Source of the DNA: Paenibacillus sp. 1_12
GTDB taxonomy: Bacteria > Bacillota > Bacilli > Paenibacillales > NBRC-103111
Direction of reading: 5' to 3'
NCBI RefSeq assembly: GCF_900114475.1
Contig: NZ_FOTE01000004.1
Coordinates: forward strand, 251,580-315,579
DNA length: 64,000 nt
Part shown: positions 51,174 to 59,700 of the stretch, piece by piece
Layout: the number at the start of each line of letters is the position of its first letter
How positions within the stretch are numbered: the stretch's first letter is position 1
Notes under the pieces: model-generated
Seen by the model: the letters and a program-made list of their open reading frames with translations, nothing else
Told to the model about the DNA's origin: nothing
Database searches by the model: none
Program-made: the position numbers and the translations under genes

Positions 51174-51545
51174 CTAAGTCCATTTGGCGGACCAAAGCTT
51201 CATTTCTTTCAAGATCTGGTGAAGATCATGGCCTTTGGGTGTGAGTGTGTATTCAACGGTGACAGGCACTGTGGGATAAGCTGTTCTTTCCAGTACGCCT
51301 TGCTCCTCAAGATGACGCAGAGTTTCGGTGAGCGATTTAGGACTGACGCCATTAATTTTCTTCTGCAGCACGCCGAAGCGCTTGGTACCGCCGAACAATT
51401 CACGCAGAACAAGAAAGGACCATTTGCCACCGATGGCGTCCAGGGTTCTTTCGATTGAGCATTCAATGTACACGGGCTGCTTAGGGATATAGTTGCTTCC
51501 AGTTTCTGTGAGTTTATTATTGGTTTCGTTTTCTAAAAGAGACAT
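51174..51545 (-). CDS. HxlR-family winged-helix regulator
   Basis: A protein of about 123 residues with a Cys in YIECSIERTLDAIGGKWSFLV, the winged helix RFGVLQKKINGVSPKSLTETL and YTLTPKGHDLHQILKEMKLW. AGGAAGG lies 9 bases before ATG 51545. It is divergent from an NAD-dependent epimerase-like gene 175 bases away and may control it. Confidence 0.88.
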   Translation of the reverse strand: MSLLENETNNKLTETGSNYIPKQPVYIECSIERTLDAIGGKWSFLVLRELFGGTKRFGVLQKKINGVSPKSLTETLRHLEEQGVLERTAYPTVPVTVEYTLTPKGHDLHQILKEMKLWSAKWT

Positions 51546-51719
51546 GTGTACCATCCTTCCTGTTATTAAGGGATTACCTTGAGGTAACTAGGTATATTTC
51601 CTGTAATAATATGAATAAAAATTCACTACTTCCCATATTAAAGAACTATGGATAAAATAGCAATAGCAGCCTGGCTTCTATGAAGCTGAATCTGTAAACT
51701 ATCAAAGGAGTGTCATATA

Positions 51720-52592
51720 GTGAGTAAAAAAACGATTATTATTACCGGTGGCAGCGGTAAAGCTGGTGTTTGGCTGGTAAAGCATTTTATAGAACAGGGC
51801 TATGAGGTCATCAATTTGGACTGGAAACTACCTGAAGAACCTTTATGCCGTACGATTATCATAGATTTGAATGATTTAGGTCAGGTTCATAATGCACTCG
51901 CGCCGTTCAGTGGCACAAACCGCAGCCAAGTCGAAGGCATTGTACATTTTGCTGCGATTCCACAGGCTTACACGCATACGAATGATGTATGTTTCCGCAA
52001 CAACGTGATGAATACGTACAATGTGCTGGAAGCAGCGGCGAACCTGGGCATACAAAAGGTTGTCCTTGCCTCTAGTGAGTCCTCTTATGGTATGGTATTT
52101 GCCAGTGAATATTTTGCACCGCAGTATTTGCCTGTGGATGAAGCGCATCCACAGCTTCCTGAGGATAGCTATGGCTTGTCCAAGGTCATCAATGAGGTAA
52201 CCGCCGAAGCTTTTCATCGCCGTACAGGTATGCAGGTGATTTCGTTCCGCTTGGGCAATATCCTTATCCCTGAAAGTTACGCTACGATTCAAGCACAATT
52301 TGCTAATACGGAGAGCAGAAAACGGATTTTGTGGTCATACATTGATGCCCGCGATGTAGCCAGTGCTTGTCGTCTTGCCATAGAAAAGGACGGGCTTGGG
52401 GTACAAGCCCTTATATTGGCCGCTGACGATACCTCTTCGGATCGAGATACACAGGAACTGGTAGCTGAACATTTGGCGCAGGTCACGGATATTCGTGTTC
52501 CTTTGGAGGGTCGTGTCGGCTTGCTTTCCAATGCCAAAATCAAGCAGGTGCTTGGCTGGGAGCAGCAAATTTATTTTATGGATCAATTGTAA
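51720..52592 (+). CDS. NAD(P)-dependent short-chain epimerase/dehydratase family protein
   Basis: A 290-residue extended SDR enzyme. The Rossmann NAD site is at the N-terminus (IIITGGSGKAGVWLVKHFI), followed by VEGIVHFAAIPQ, the Ser-active-site strand VLASSESSYGM, the YGLSK catalytic Tyr-Lys motif and a long C-terminal substrate lobe. The start is GTG, with AAAGGAGTG. It resembles nucleotide-sugar epimerases but lacks a diagnostic insert. The divergent HxlR regulator may control it. Confidence 0.87.
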   Translation: MSKKTIIITGGSGKAGVWLVKHFIEQGYEVINLDWKLPEEPLCRTIIIDLNDLGQVHNALAPFSGTNRSQVEGIVHFAAIPQAYTHTNDVCFRNNVMNTYNVLEAAANLGIQKVVLASSESSYGMVFASEYFAPQYLPVDEAHPQLPEDSYGLSKVINEVTAEAFHRRTGMQVISFRLGNILIPESYATIQAQFANTESRKRILWSYIDARDVASACRLAIEKDGLGVQALILAADDTSSDRDTQELVAEHLAQVTDIRVPLEGRVGLLSNAKIKQVLGWEQQIYFMDQL

Positions 52593-52704
52593 TGCGAGAG
52601 AATAAGAAATCGGTTTGAAACGCACGGCTGGAAACGAGTTGAATGGGTGATACTGTGAAGGTCATTGCTTCGCATGTAGGAACCGAATGTCAATATGAAT
52701 ATCG

Positions 52705-52738
52705 CAAAGGGTCTTCCCAATAGGGCGGCCCTTTTGTT
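52705..52738 (+). terminator. Probable terminator
   Basis: AAAGGG (52706-52711) pairs with CCCTTT near 52729-52734 across a loop with partial inner pairing, and TTTTGTTTTG follows. It ends the epimerase gene. Confidence 0.6.
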
Positions 52739-52753
52739 TTGATATAATTCGTC

Positions 52754-53701
52754 ATGATAGGAGATGTGGGTAAGATCAAGCTAAGTGTGTTGGATCTTGT
52801 TCCTCTAATTGGAGAAGTGAGTGCACAGTTTGCTCTGCAGCAGGCGCTGCTGCTGGCTCAAACCGCTGAACGCTTGGGCTATCATCGGTATTGGGTGGCA
52901 GAGCATCACGATATGCCGGGCTTGGCCTGTACGGCACCTGAGGTGCTGCTTGCGCATATTGGTGCCTTGACGAAGCGAATTCGGATTGGATCGGGTGCGC
53001 TGCTGCTGCCTCACTATAAGCCGATTAAGGTGGCGGAGAGCTTTCATCTACTGGCAGCCTTGTATCCCGATCGGATAGATTTGGGGATCGGACGGGCACC
53101 TGGAGGCTCTGCACATGTGAGCATGGCTTTAAGTAGCAATTTTCTGGAAAATCTTAGATTGATGCCAGATTCGTTAAAAGCATTAATGGAACTCTTAACC
53201 CACACCTATCGGATAGAAGGAGAGCCTGTTCTGGCAAGGCCAATTCCCGTACAGGCACCCGAAGTGTGGATGCTCGGTACGAACCATAAAAGTGCCTCCT
53301 ATGCAGCACAATATGGTACAGGATATGTATTCGGGCAGTTCATGAGCGATAATGATGCGAGTGAGATGCTTTCAGCCTATCGTCAGCAATATGTGCCCTC
53401 AGCTCTTTCTAATGGATCGCGTACCCTTGTTGCAGTAGGCGTCATCTGTGCCGAAACCGAGGAAACCGCTAGGCAGCTCGCGCTTCAAGCGGCTAAATCG
53501 TTCAAGCTCGCGGATCATCAGGAGGAAGAGCGTGCTGTATCCAAGCGCAAGCTGTTGATGGGTACGCCACAGCACATCAAGTCCGAGCTGGACCAGCTTG
53601 GACAATTTTACGGTGTGGATGAGTTTATCATTGTTACCCCTATACTCGACTACGAACAGCGGCTTCGTTCTTTTGAGTTGTTGGCCGAGGCGATGCTTTA
53701 A
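52754..53701 (+). CDS. LLM-class flavin-dependent oxidoreductase
   Basis: A bacterial-luciferase-like TIM barrel of 315 residues that uses reduced flavin. Typical pieces are KLSVLDLVPLIGE at the start, RYWVAEHHDMPGLACTAPEVLLAHI, RIRIGSGALLLPHYKPIKVAESF, and RIDLGIGRAPGGS. It belongs to the group related to luciferase-like monooxygenases of unknown substrate. The start is uncertain: ATG 52754 lacks a clear ribosome site, while GTG 52766 follows AGGAG closely. Confidence 0.88.
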   Translation: MIGDVGKIKLSVLDLVPLIGEVSAQFALQQALLLAQTAERLGYHRYWVAEHHDMPGLACTAPEVLLAHIGALTKRIRIGSGALLLPHYKPIKVAESFHLLAALYPDRIDLGIGRAPGGSAHVSMALSSNFLENLRLMPDSLKALMELLTHTYRIEGEPVLARPIPVQAPEVWMLGTNHKSASYAAQYGTGYVFGQFMSDNDASEMLSAYRQQYVPSALSNGSRTLVAVGVICAETEETARQLALQAAKSFKLADHQEEERAVSKRKLLMGTPQHIKSELDQLGQFYGVDEFIIVTPILDYEQRLRSFELLAEAML

Positions 53702-53833
53702 ATGAAAAATCATTTTATGAATTGACGCTGTCAAACTCTCCGCATTACAATAGTTACAATTCATGCTCGGGCAGATGTTAACCGGACATTGCTTCGGGCA
53801 TGATGTGTAATGAGAAATGAGAGAGGGTGCGAT

Positions 53834-55651
53834 ATGGCGCAAGTGCTGAACCGGATACAGAATTACCTGCTCGGAACAAGTCTCCAACAGAAGCTGATTC
53901 TTCTGATTCTTCCGCTTTCCATTATCCCTTTATCTATCCTGGGAACCTTCTCCTATTATAAATCCTCACAGGTCGTTCAGAAACAAGTGTGCCAAACGAT
54001 ATTGGAAAGCTTGTCCCAAGTCAATTATAGCTTGAACTATTTTGTCAAAGATATCGAGCAGCTCACGATGTACATTTACAGTAACCGAGAAATTCAGGAT
54101 GTGCTTTCCAAAGACGGTGGGCGAACCTTGGTGGAAAAGCATCAGGACGAGAAACGGATCAACGATATTTTGGACACGTTCCTTGGTTTTAAAAGCTGGA
54201 ATATTGCGATTTATTTACTTGGCTCCAATGGAGATCGCTATTTTACTGGCAAGCTGTTGCCCAATCAATATGATGATTACAACGTAAATTGGGGCTTGTT
54301 TCGCAAGATGCGGCTGGCTGGCGGTAATATCATTTGGGATACGCACTATAGTATGAAAAAGCTGGAGGACTTCGGAATTGTGCTCAGCAGCGGCAGGCTG
54401 CTGAAGAAGATCGAGACGAGCCAGCCGCTTGGCTACATGGTTGTCGATATTATGGAGGACGCCCTCGCTGACAAATATAATAAAGCTAAGCTCCAGCCCG
54501 GCGGTCAGATGCTGCTGTTGGATCGCAACGGATACGTCATCTCCAGCAGTCCTTCCAAGCATATTGTCGGTACGAAACTGAACGAGCCTTATTTGGAAAA
54601 TGTGCTTGCGGGAAACAAAGGTTTTTTTGAGCTGGATAGCAAGAAAGTTCCTGCAGCGATGGTCATCTATGACACCTCCGAAATCACCGGATTTAAGCTG
54701 GTTAGCGTCGTGCCGGTAGCCGTTCTGACGAAGGAGAGCAGCAGTATCCGCGATCTGACCTATTTTATCGTGATCATGCTCGGAGTTGTCTCGTGCTGGC
54801 TCGCATATGTGTTGTCTGTGACGATTACCCATCCGCTTCGAAAGCTGAGGTCCCTGATGTTTATGGTGGAGAACGGCAATATGGAGGTCGCTTTCCCTTC
54901 CAGGTACAGAGATGAAGTCGGACAGCTCGGGATCAGCTTCAACAAAATGCTGCAGCGGATCAAGCAGTTGATTGATGAGGTGTATAAAAAGCAGTTGATG
55001 GTGCAGGAAGCCGAAATCAAGGCAATTCAAGCCCAGTTTAATCCGCATTTTTTGTATAACGCGCTGGATTCGATTAATTGGATGGCCCGTATTCACAAAA
55101 TCAATGATATCAGTCAAACGGTAGTCTCGCTTGGCGAACTGCTGCGGTTCAGTATCCGCAAAGGGCAACCCTTTATTCAGGTAAAGGAGGATATGCAGCA
55201 AATACGTAATTATTTAGTTATTCAAAAAATGCGTTATGGTGGGAAACTGGAAGCGGAATTAATTATCGATGAAGAAATTGAATCGTTGTTTACGCTAAAG
55301 CTGCTTATTCAGCCGCTGGTGGAGAATGCGATTACCCACGGGCTTGAGCTCAGGCCAGGCAAGGGGCATCTTCTGGTTCGGGGCTCGCGAATCGGAGAGC
55401 GGGTTCGTCTTGAGGTGAGCGACGATGGAGTAGGCATGTCGCCGGAAACGGTGGAGCTCATCCTGAATGGCAAGTTTGAATCCAATGATGAGCATAATAC
55501 GGGAATTGGACTCAATAATCTGAAACGTCGTTTGGAGCTTTATTTTCATTCCAACTTTCGTTTTGACATAGAGAGTAAGGCCATGCAGGGAACGAAGGTC
55601 ATTATTGAAATCCCTGTAATGCGTTCAGCAGGGGAGGATCGTCATGTATAA
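53834..55651 (+). CDS. YesM-family sensor histidine kinase
   Basis: The protein of about 605 residues has an N-terminal helix (LILLILPLSIIPLSILGTF), a large extracellular sensing domain, a second helix (LTYFIVIMLGVVSCWLAYVL), HAMP (ITHPLRKLRSLMFMVENGN), and a His_kinase/HATPase of the YesM group with the phospho-accepting His in QFNPHFLYNALDSINW and DDGVGMSPETV, GIGLNNLKRRL. ATG 53834 follows GAGAGGGTG. Its stop overlaps the regulator gene by 8 bases, and both probably sense the solute imported by the ABC transporter downstream. Confidence 0.93.
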   Translation: MAQVLNRIQNYLLGTSLQQKLILLILPLSIIPLSILGTFSYYKSSQVVQKQVCQTILESLSQVNYSLNYFVKDIEQLTMYIYSNREIQDVLSKDGGRTLVEKHQDEKRINDILDTFLGFKSWNIAIYLLGSNGDRYFTGKLLPNQYDDYNVNWGLFRKMRLAGGNIIWDTHYSMKKLEDFGIVLSSGRLLKKIETSQPLGYMVVDIMEDALADKYNKAKLQPGGQMLLLDRNGYVISSSPSKHIVGTKLNEPYLENVLAGNKGFFELDSKKVPAAMVIYDTSEITGFKLVSVVPVAVLTKESSSIRDLTYFIVIMLGVVSCWLAYVLSVTITHPLRKLRSLMFMVENGNMEVAFPSRYRDEVGQLGISFNKMLQRIKQLIDEVYKKQLMVQEAEIKAIQAQFNPHFLYNALDSINWMARIHKINDISQTVVSLGELLRFSIRKGQPFIQVKEDMQQIRNYLVIQKMRYGGKLEAELIIDEEIESLFTLKLLIQPLVENAITHGLELRPGKGHLLVRGSRIGERVRLEVSDDGVGMSPETVELILNGKFESNDEHNTGIGLNNLKRRLELYFHSNFRFDIESKAMQGTKVIIEIPVMRSAGEDRHV

Positions 55652-57230
55652 GGTTGTCATTGTCGAGGATGAGTGGCTGGTTCTGCAAGGATTAAAGCTG
55701 ACGATTCCATGGGAGGAAATGGGATGCTCGATCATTGGAGAAGCGAGTGATGGAGTCACGGGTCTGGAAGTTTTACAGCAGGATACACCCGATATATTAT
55801 TAACGGACATTCGGATGCCGGCGATGGACGGGATTCAATTAGCTGAAAAAGCAGCCTTACTGTGGCCAAACATGAAAATAATATTTCTCACAGGATTTGA
55901 TGATTTTAGCTATGCCCAAAAAGCAGTAAAGCTGGGAGCCGCCGATTTTGTGCTTAAACCAACGAATGTGGATGAATTGATCCGTGTCATCGGGCGCATC
56001 ACTTCCAAGCTGGATGAGGAGAAGAAGCTGCAATCCTTGCAGGAACGTATGGAACAACGCTACAGCTGGGAGCATCCACTGATTTTGGAGAAAATGCTTT
56101 ATGATCTGCTGCTGGATTATGCAGGTACGATGGAGAAAGAGTGGCTGTTGGAGTATAGCGATTCATCAGTGATGGAATTCCCGCCCTTTCGAGTATTGCT
56201 GCTGCAGCTGGACGGTCTGCTTGTGAGCGGAACGGACAGAGAACTGTTGACTCAGAGAGTTAAAGAGCAAACGGCTATGCTGTCAACGTTGCCTCTGGTG
56301 AGAATTCACGAGAACCGTTATGCACTCGTTGCTAACCGCATCATAGCGCGCGCTTCGTTAACTGAAATGCTGGAGCCGTTGACTATACTTCTACCCCATA
56401 TTGCAGAAAACCATGTGCTGGGTATCAGTTTACCCTGTAACGGTATCGATCTGCTTCCGACGGCTTATCAGCAGGCGATGAGCTCTTTATATCAAACGGT
56501 ATTTTTCGGTCAGGAGAGGATGATCTGGTTTGAAGATATGGATCGGCAGCAGGACCTGATTCGTGCCAACTCTGCCAGACTGGAGGAACTGATCGATCTC
56601 GTCAAATGGGGCAGCCCGTTATCCATCAAGGAAACGACGGAAGCTTGGTACAACCAACTTCTATGTCTGCACACGGATGGATTGGAAGCTAGAAGGCGTT
56701 TCTTTGAATACACAGTGACACTGTATTCACTGCTGCTGAGGGATGTGGAGCTTCGCGGCATTGTGCTGGATAGCAGCTTTATGCTTGCTTCGGCAGAACA
56801 GGTAGAGGAGTCGCTGGAATTGTCACTGAATCGCCTGAATGCGTCGCTGCTTGATTGGAACCGCAAGTACACCGAGCACTCGGACCCTCATAAGAAAAGC
56901 GGTTTTGAGGAAATTGAAGCTTTCATTCAAGCTCATTATGGCGAGGATATCACGTTGCAGAGCATCGCAGAACGTCACCATATGAGTGAGAGCTATTTCA
57001 GCCGATTGTTCAAAAAACAGGTAGGCACCAGCTTTCTTGAATATGTAACACATATTCGTATCCGACATGCCAAGGAGCTGCTGACGAATCCAAGATTAAA
57101 AATATATGAGGTTTCCGTTCAAGTTGGCTACCAGGATTCCCGTTATTTCAGCCAAATCTTCCGCAAATATACGGGCGATACACCGACTGAGTTCCGCAAG
57201 CGGCTCGGAATTGAAAGTTTGCCTTTGTAA
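55644..57230 (+). CDS. YesN-family response regulator (REC-AraC)
   Basis: A 528-residue regulator: receiver domain at the N-terminus (VVIVEDEWLVLQGL, Asp in DILLTDIRMPAMDGIQL, Lys in FVLKPTN), a variable middle, and an AraC-type DNA-binding domain at the C-terminus (ITLQSIAERHHMSESYFSRLFKKQVGTSFLEYVTHIRI, VSVQVGYQDSRYFSQIFRKYTGDTPTEFRK). GGGGAGG precedes the ATG within the end of the kinase gene. It should activate the transport genes that follow. Confidence 0.94.
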   Translation: MYKVVIVEDEWLVLQGLKLTIPWEEMGCSIIGEASDGVTGLEVLQQDTPDILLTDIRMPAMDGIQLAEKAALLWPNMKIIFLTGFDDFSYAQKAVKLGAADFVLKPTNVDELIRVIGRITSKLDEEKKLQSLQERMEQRYSWEHPLILEKMLYDLLLDYAGTMEKEWLLEYSDSSVMEFPPFRVLLLQLDGLLVSGTDRELLTQRVKEQTAMLSTLPLVRIHENRYALVANRIIARASLTEMLEPLTILLPHIAENHVLGISLPCNGIDLLPTAYQQAMSSLYQTVFFGQERMIWFEDMDRQQDLIRANSARLEELIDLVKWGSPLSIKETTEAWYNQLLCLHTDGLEARRRFFEYTVTLYSLLLRDVELRGIVLDSSFMLASAEQVEESLELSLNRLNASLLDWNRKYTEHSDPHKKSGFEEIEAFIQAHYGEDITLQSIAERHHMSESYFSRLFKKQVGTSFLEYVTHIRIRHAKELLTNPRLKIYEVSVQVGYQDSRYFSQIFRKYTGDTPTEFRKRLGIESLPL

Positions 57231-57267
57231 AATGCTGAGGGGAAAAAGCAGACTAATATATGCGATT

Positions 57268-57292
57268 ACCGGCGCTTTGGGCCGGTTTTTTT
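57268..57292 (+). terminator. Terminator after the regulator gene
   Basis: ACCGGC (57268-57273) and GCCGGT (57281-57286) form a 6-bp stem, with a 7-base loop and a T-run behind. It separates the regulator pair from the transport operon. Confidence 0.75.
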
Positions 57293-57381
57293 ATGTTGGC
57301 TGAGGGTATGTTATGGCGGAAGTAAGTATGTTCTATATGGGAACTGGGCAAAAATTTAAACAACTGCGCAATTTCATCACA

Positions 57382-57410
57382 TTGAAAGCACTTACATCTG
57401 TGGCTATAGT
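57382..57410 (+). promoter_or_regulatory. Promoter of the ABC transport operon
   Basis: TTGAAA (57382-57387), 17-base spacer, TATAGT (57405-57410). It lies inside the upstream open frame, so it supports the start of the binding protein at ATG 57466. A short inverted repeat TGAACGCTTTCA lies at the expected transcription start (about 57423-57434) and could be an operator. Confidence 0.65.
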
Positions 57411-57465
57411 AAAACTAGAAGTTGAACGCTTTCAATCTAATGGGGGGTCATACAAAACGAGAAAA

Positions 57466-58524
57466 ATGGTAACCAGTATTCTTGCATCATTGCTTTTAGT
57501 CGGTACGTTAGCAGGCTGTGGCACGACGGAAACACCAAGCGCCAAACCGGCTGAAGGCGCAGCGCCTCAACCGGCCGCACAGCAGCCAGCTGGCAAAACA
57601 GGCGGTAAGCTGACGCTGTATTCACCCAATGCAGCCGAGGTGAACAACCCGATCGTGAAGGAATTTCAGGATCGTACGGGAATTGAAGTGCAGCTGATTG
57701 CCGGAGGTACGGGGGATTTGCTGAAACGTGTACAGGCAGAAGCGGCTAATCCACTCGGTGACGTATTTTGGGCAGGTGGCGCCGATTCGCTGGAGGCTTA
57801 CAAGAAATATTTTGAACCGTACAAAACAAAGGAGTTCGATAATTTATCGCCGCAGTATGTAGATAAAACCAATGTATGGACACCATTTGCAGCATTGCCG
57901 ATGATCATTATGTACAACAAGGAATTGGTCAAGGCCGGCGAGGAACCTAAAGGCTGGACGGATCTGACTGATCCCAAATGGAAGGGCAAAATTGCATTCG
58001 CCGATCCTGCGAAATCCGGTTCATCCTACACGCAGCTCATTACTATGCTTACAGCTAACGGTAAAGACAACGGGTGGGGTTTTATCAAGAAGTTTGTGAC
58101 TAATCTGGATGGTAAAGTGCTGTCCGGCTCCGGTCTTGTGTACAAAGGTGTAGCGGATAAAGAGTTTGCGCTCGGCGTGACTCTGGAGGAGGCAGCACTG
58201 CGGTATGTAGAAGGCGGAGCAAAGGTCGGCATTATTTATCCGGTTGAAGGTACCTCATCCGTACCTGATGGAGCCGCGGTTATCAAAGGCGCCAAAAATA
58301 TGGAGCAGGCGAAGCAATTTATTGACTTTCTGGTAGGCAAGGATGTACAGGCGCTGATTCAAAAGGAATTCAAACGCCGCTCTGTGCGTAAAGATGCTGA
58401 ACCAGTGAAGGGAATTGCTGAAGCAAAAGACATCAAGCTTGTCGATTATGATTTCGACTGGGCTGCTACCAAGAAAGATGATAATATTAAGCGTTTTGGA
58501 AAAATTGTGACCGGACAGGAATAA
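57466..58524 (+). CDS. ABC transporter substrate-binding lipoprotein (FbpA/AfuA type)
   Basis: A lipoprotein of about 352 residues with lipobox in LLLVGTLAGCG, so it is anchored on the outer face. The mature domain belongs to the ferric/phosphonate/hexose-phosphate-binding class (GGKLTLYSPNAAEVNNPIVKEF, GIEVQLIAGGTGDLLKRVQAEA, ALGVTLEEAALRYVEGGAKVG, VEGTSSVPDGAAVIKGAKN). The signal peptide begins at MVTSILAS; the frame upstream is excluded by the promoter. No specific ligand motif is recognised. The gene is followed by a hairpin that could raise its level over the downstream genes. Confidence 0.9.
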   Translation: MVTSILASLLLVGTLAGCGTTETPSAKPAEGAAPQPAAQQPAGKTGGKLTLYSPNAAEVNNPIVKEFQDRTGIEVQLIAGGTGDLLKRVQAEAANPLGDVFWAGGADSLEAYKKYFEPYKTKEFDNLSPQYVDKTNVWTPFAALPMIIMYNKELVKAGEEPKGWTDLTDPKWKGKIAFADPAKSGSSYTQLITMLTANGKDNGWGFIKKFVTNLDGKVLSGSGLVYKGVADKEFALGVTLEEAALRYVEGGAKVGIIYPVEGTSSVPDGAAVIKGAKNMEQAKQFIDFLVGKDVQALIQKEFKRRSVRKDAEPVKGIAEAKDIKLVDYDFDWAATKKDDNIKRFGKIVTGQE

Positions 58525-58543
58525 TGCAATTCAAACAAACAAC

Positions 58544-58576
58544 GGTGCCTTACTTGAATAAGGAGGGCACCTTTTT
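58544..58576 (+). terminator. Attenuating hairpin between binding protein and ATPase
   Basis: GGTGCC (58544-58549) and GGCACC (58566-58571) with a T-run after. In transport operons, such partial terminators raise the ratio of binding protein to transporter. Confidence 0.65.
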
Positions 58577-58599
58577 CTTAATAATGGAGGGTTATGGCT

Positions 58600-59700
58600 A
58601 TGCAAAAAATCGTATTCGATCATGTGACCAAATATTTTGGGGATTCTAAGGCGGTCAATGACGCTCATCTGACCATCCAGGAAGGTGAATTTTTTACCCT
58701 GCTCGGTCCGAGCGGATGCGGAAAAACGACTCTGCTGCGCACGATTGCCGGTTTTTATCGTCAGGAAGAAGGGGATATTTATTTCGGAGAACGCAAAATC
58801 AATGATATTCCTACACATGAGCGAAACATTGGTATGGTATTTCAAAACTACGCTATTTTCCCGCATATGACGGTTTTCGAGAACGTTGCTTATGGGCTGA
58901 AGGCGCGTAAAGTAAATAAGAAAGAAACGGAACAGCGTGTTATGGAAGCTTTGGAGATGGTGCAGCTCCAGCATTTGCGTGATCGTGTTCCTTCCGATAT
59001 GAGCGGCGGTCAGCAGCAGCGGATCGCATTGGCTCGGGCTATTGTTATTCGTCCCGGTTTACTGCTGATGGATGAGCCATTGTCCAATCTGGATGCTAAG
59101 TTGCGAATCAAGATGCGATCGGATATCCGTATGCTGCAAAAGGAATTAAATATTACTACGATTTACGTAACCCATGATCAGGAGGAGGCGCTGGCCGTAT
59201 CTGATCGGATTGCAGTAATGAGTGAAGGCAACATCCAGCAGATCGCCCCGCCTGAAGATATTTACGCTTATCCTGCCAATCAGTTTGTAGCCAATTTTAT
59301 CGGCACTTCCAATTTTATCGAGGCACATTGTCATGGAGGCATGGATAGCTCAGGGCTAGCGAAGATCGATCTACTCGGCGCCTCGTATCAGCTGCCCTTG
59401 TCCAAATCGTATGAAGGTAAGGTAGTCATGTCGCTGCGTCCGGAACGAATCCGATTGGAAACAGAGGGTAATGGAATATCTCTCATTCCAGGAACGATTG
59501 AAAATGTCACGTATTTGGGAGAAAAGGTAAGCTATCTTGTTCGCCTTCAGAATGGGCCCGTGATCGACGTACAGGAGCATGCGGTAGAGCCGCACCATTT
59601 ACGCAAGGTAAAGCAAACCGTTCACGTGAATTTACAGTTGGAAAAGTCCACCATGTTCGACAAAGGCGGCAAGGAGGTAGTTTATCGTGCAACCTACTAA
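58600..59700 (+). CDS. ABC transporter ATP-binding protein (FbpC/AfuC type)
   Basis: An ATPase of about 366 residues with Walker A GPSGCGKTT, Q-loop QNYAIFPHMTVFENV, signature SGGQQQRIALARA, Walker B LLLMDEPLSNLDA, and switch His in VTHDQEEALAV. The C-terminal TOBE-type domain (MSLRPERIRLETEG) is of the FbpC/PotA kind. ATG 58600 follows GGAGG by about 9 bases; an in-frame ATG at 58594 is too close. The permease gene overlaps its end by 14 bases. Confidence 0.92.
   Translation: MQKIVFDHVTKYFGDSKAVNDAHLTIQEGEFFTLLGPSGCGKTTLLRTIAGFYRQEEGDIYFGERKINDIPTHERNIGMVFQNYAIFPHMTVFENVAYGLKARKVNKKETEQRVMEALEMVQLQHLRDRVPSDMSGGQQQRIALARAIVIRPGLLLMDEPLSNLDAKLRIKMRSDIRMLQKELNITTIYVTHDQEEALAVSDRIAVMSEGNIQQIAPPEDIYAYPANQFVANFIGTSNFIEAHCHGGMDSSGLAKIDLLGASYQLPLSKSYEGKVVMSLRPERIRLETEGNGISLIPGTIENVTYLGEKVSYLVRLQNGPVIDVQEHAVEPHHLRKVKQTVHVNLQLEKSTMFDKGGKEVVYRATY

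Noticed and set aside
54215-55201. Open frame of 328 codons on the minus strand
   Set aside because: It lies wholly inside the YesM kinase gene, which has clear HAMP and kinase motifs in its own frame. The antisense translation is rich in His, Gln and Arg without a recognisable domain.
57421-57437. cre-like catabolite-repression site
   Set aside because: TGAACGCTTTCA is a 12-base inverted repeat, two bases shorter than the 14-base cre core, so CcpA binding is not supported.
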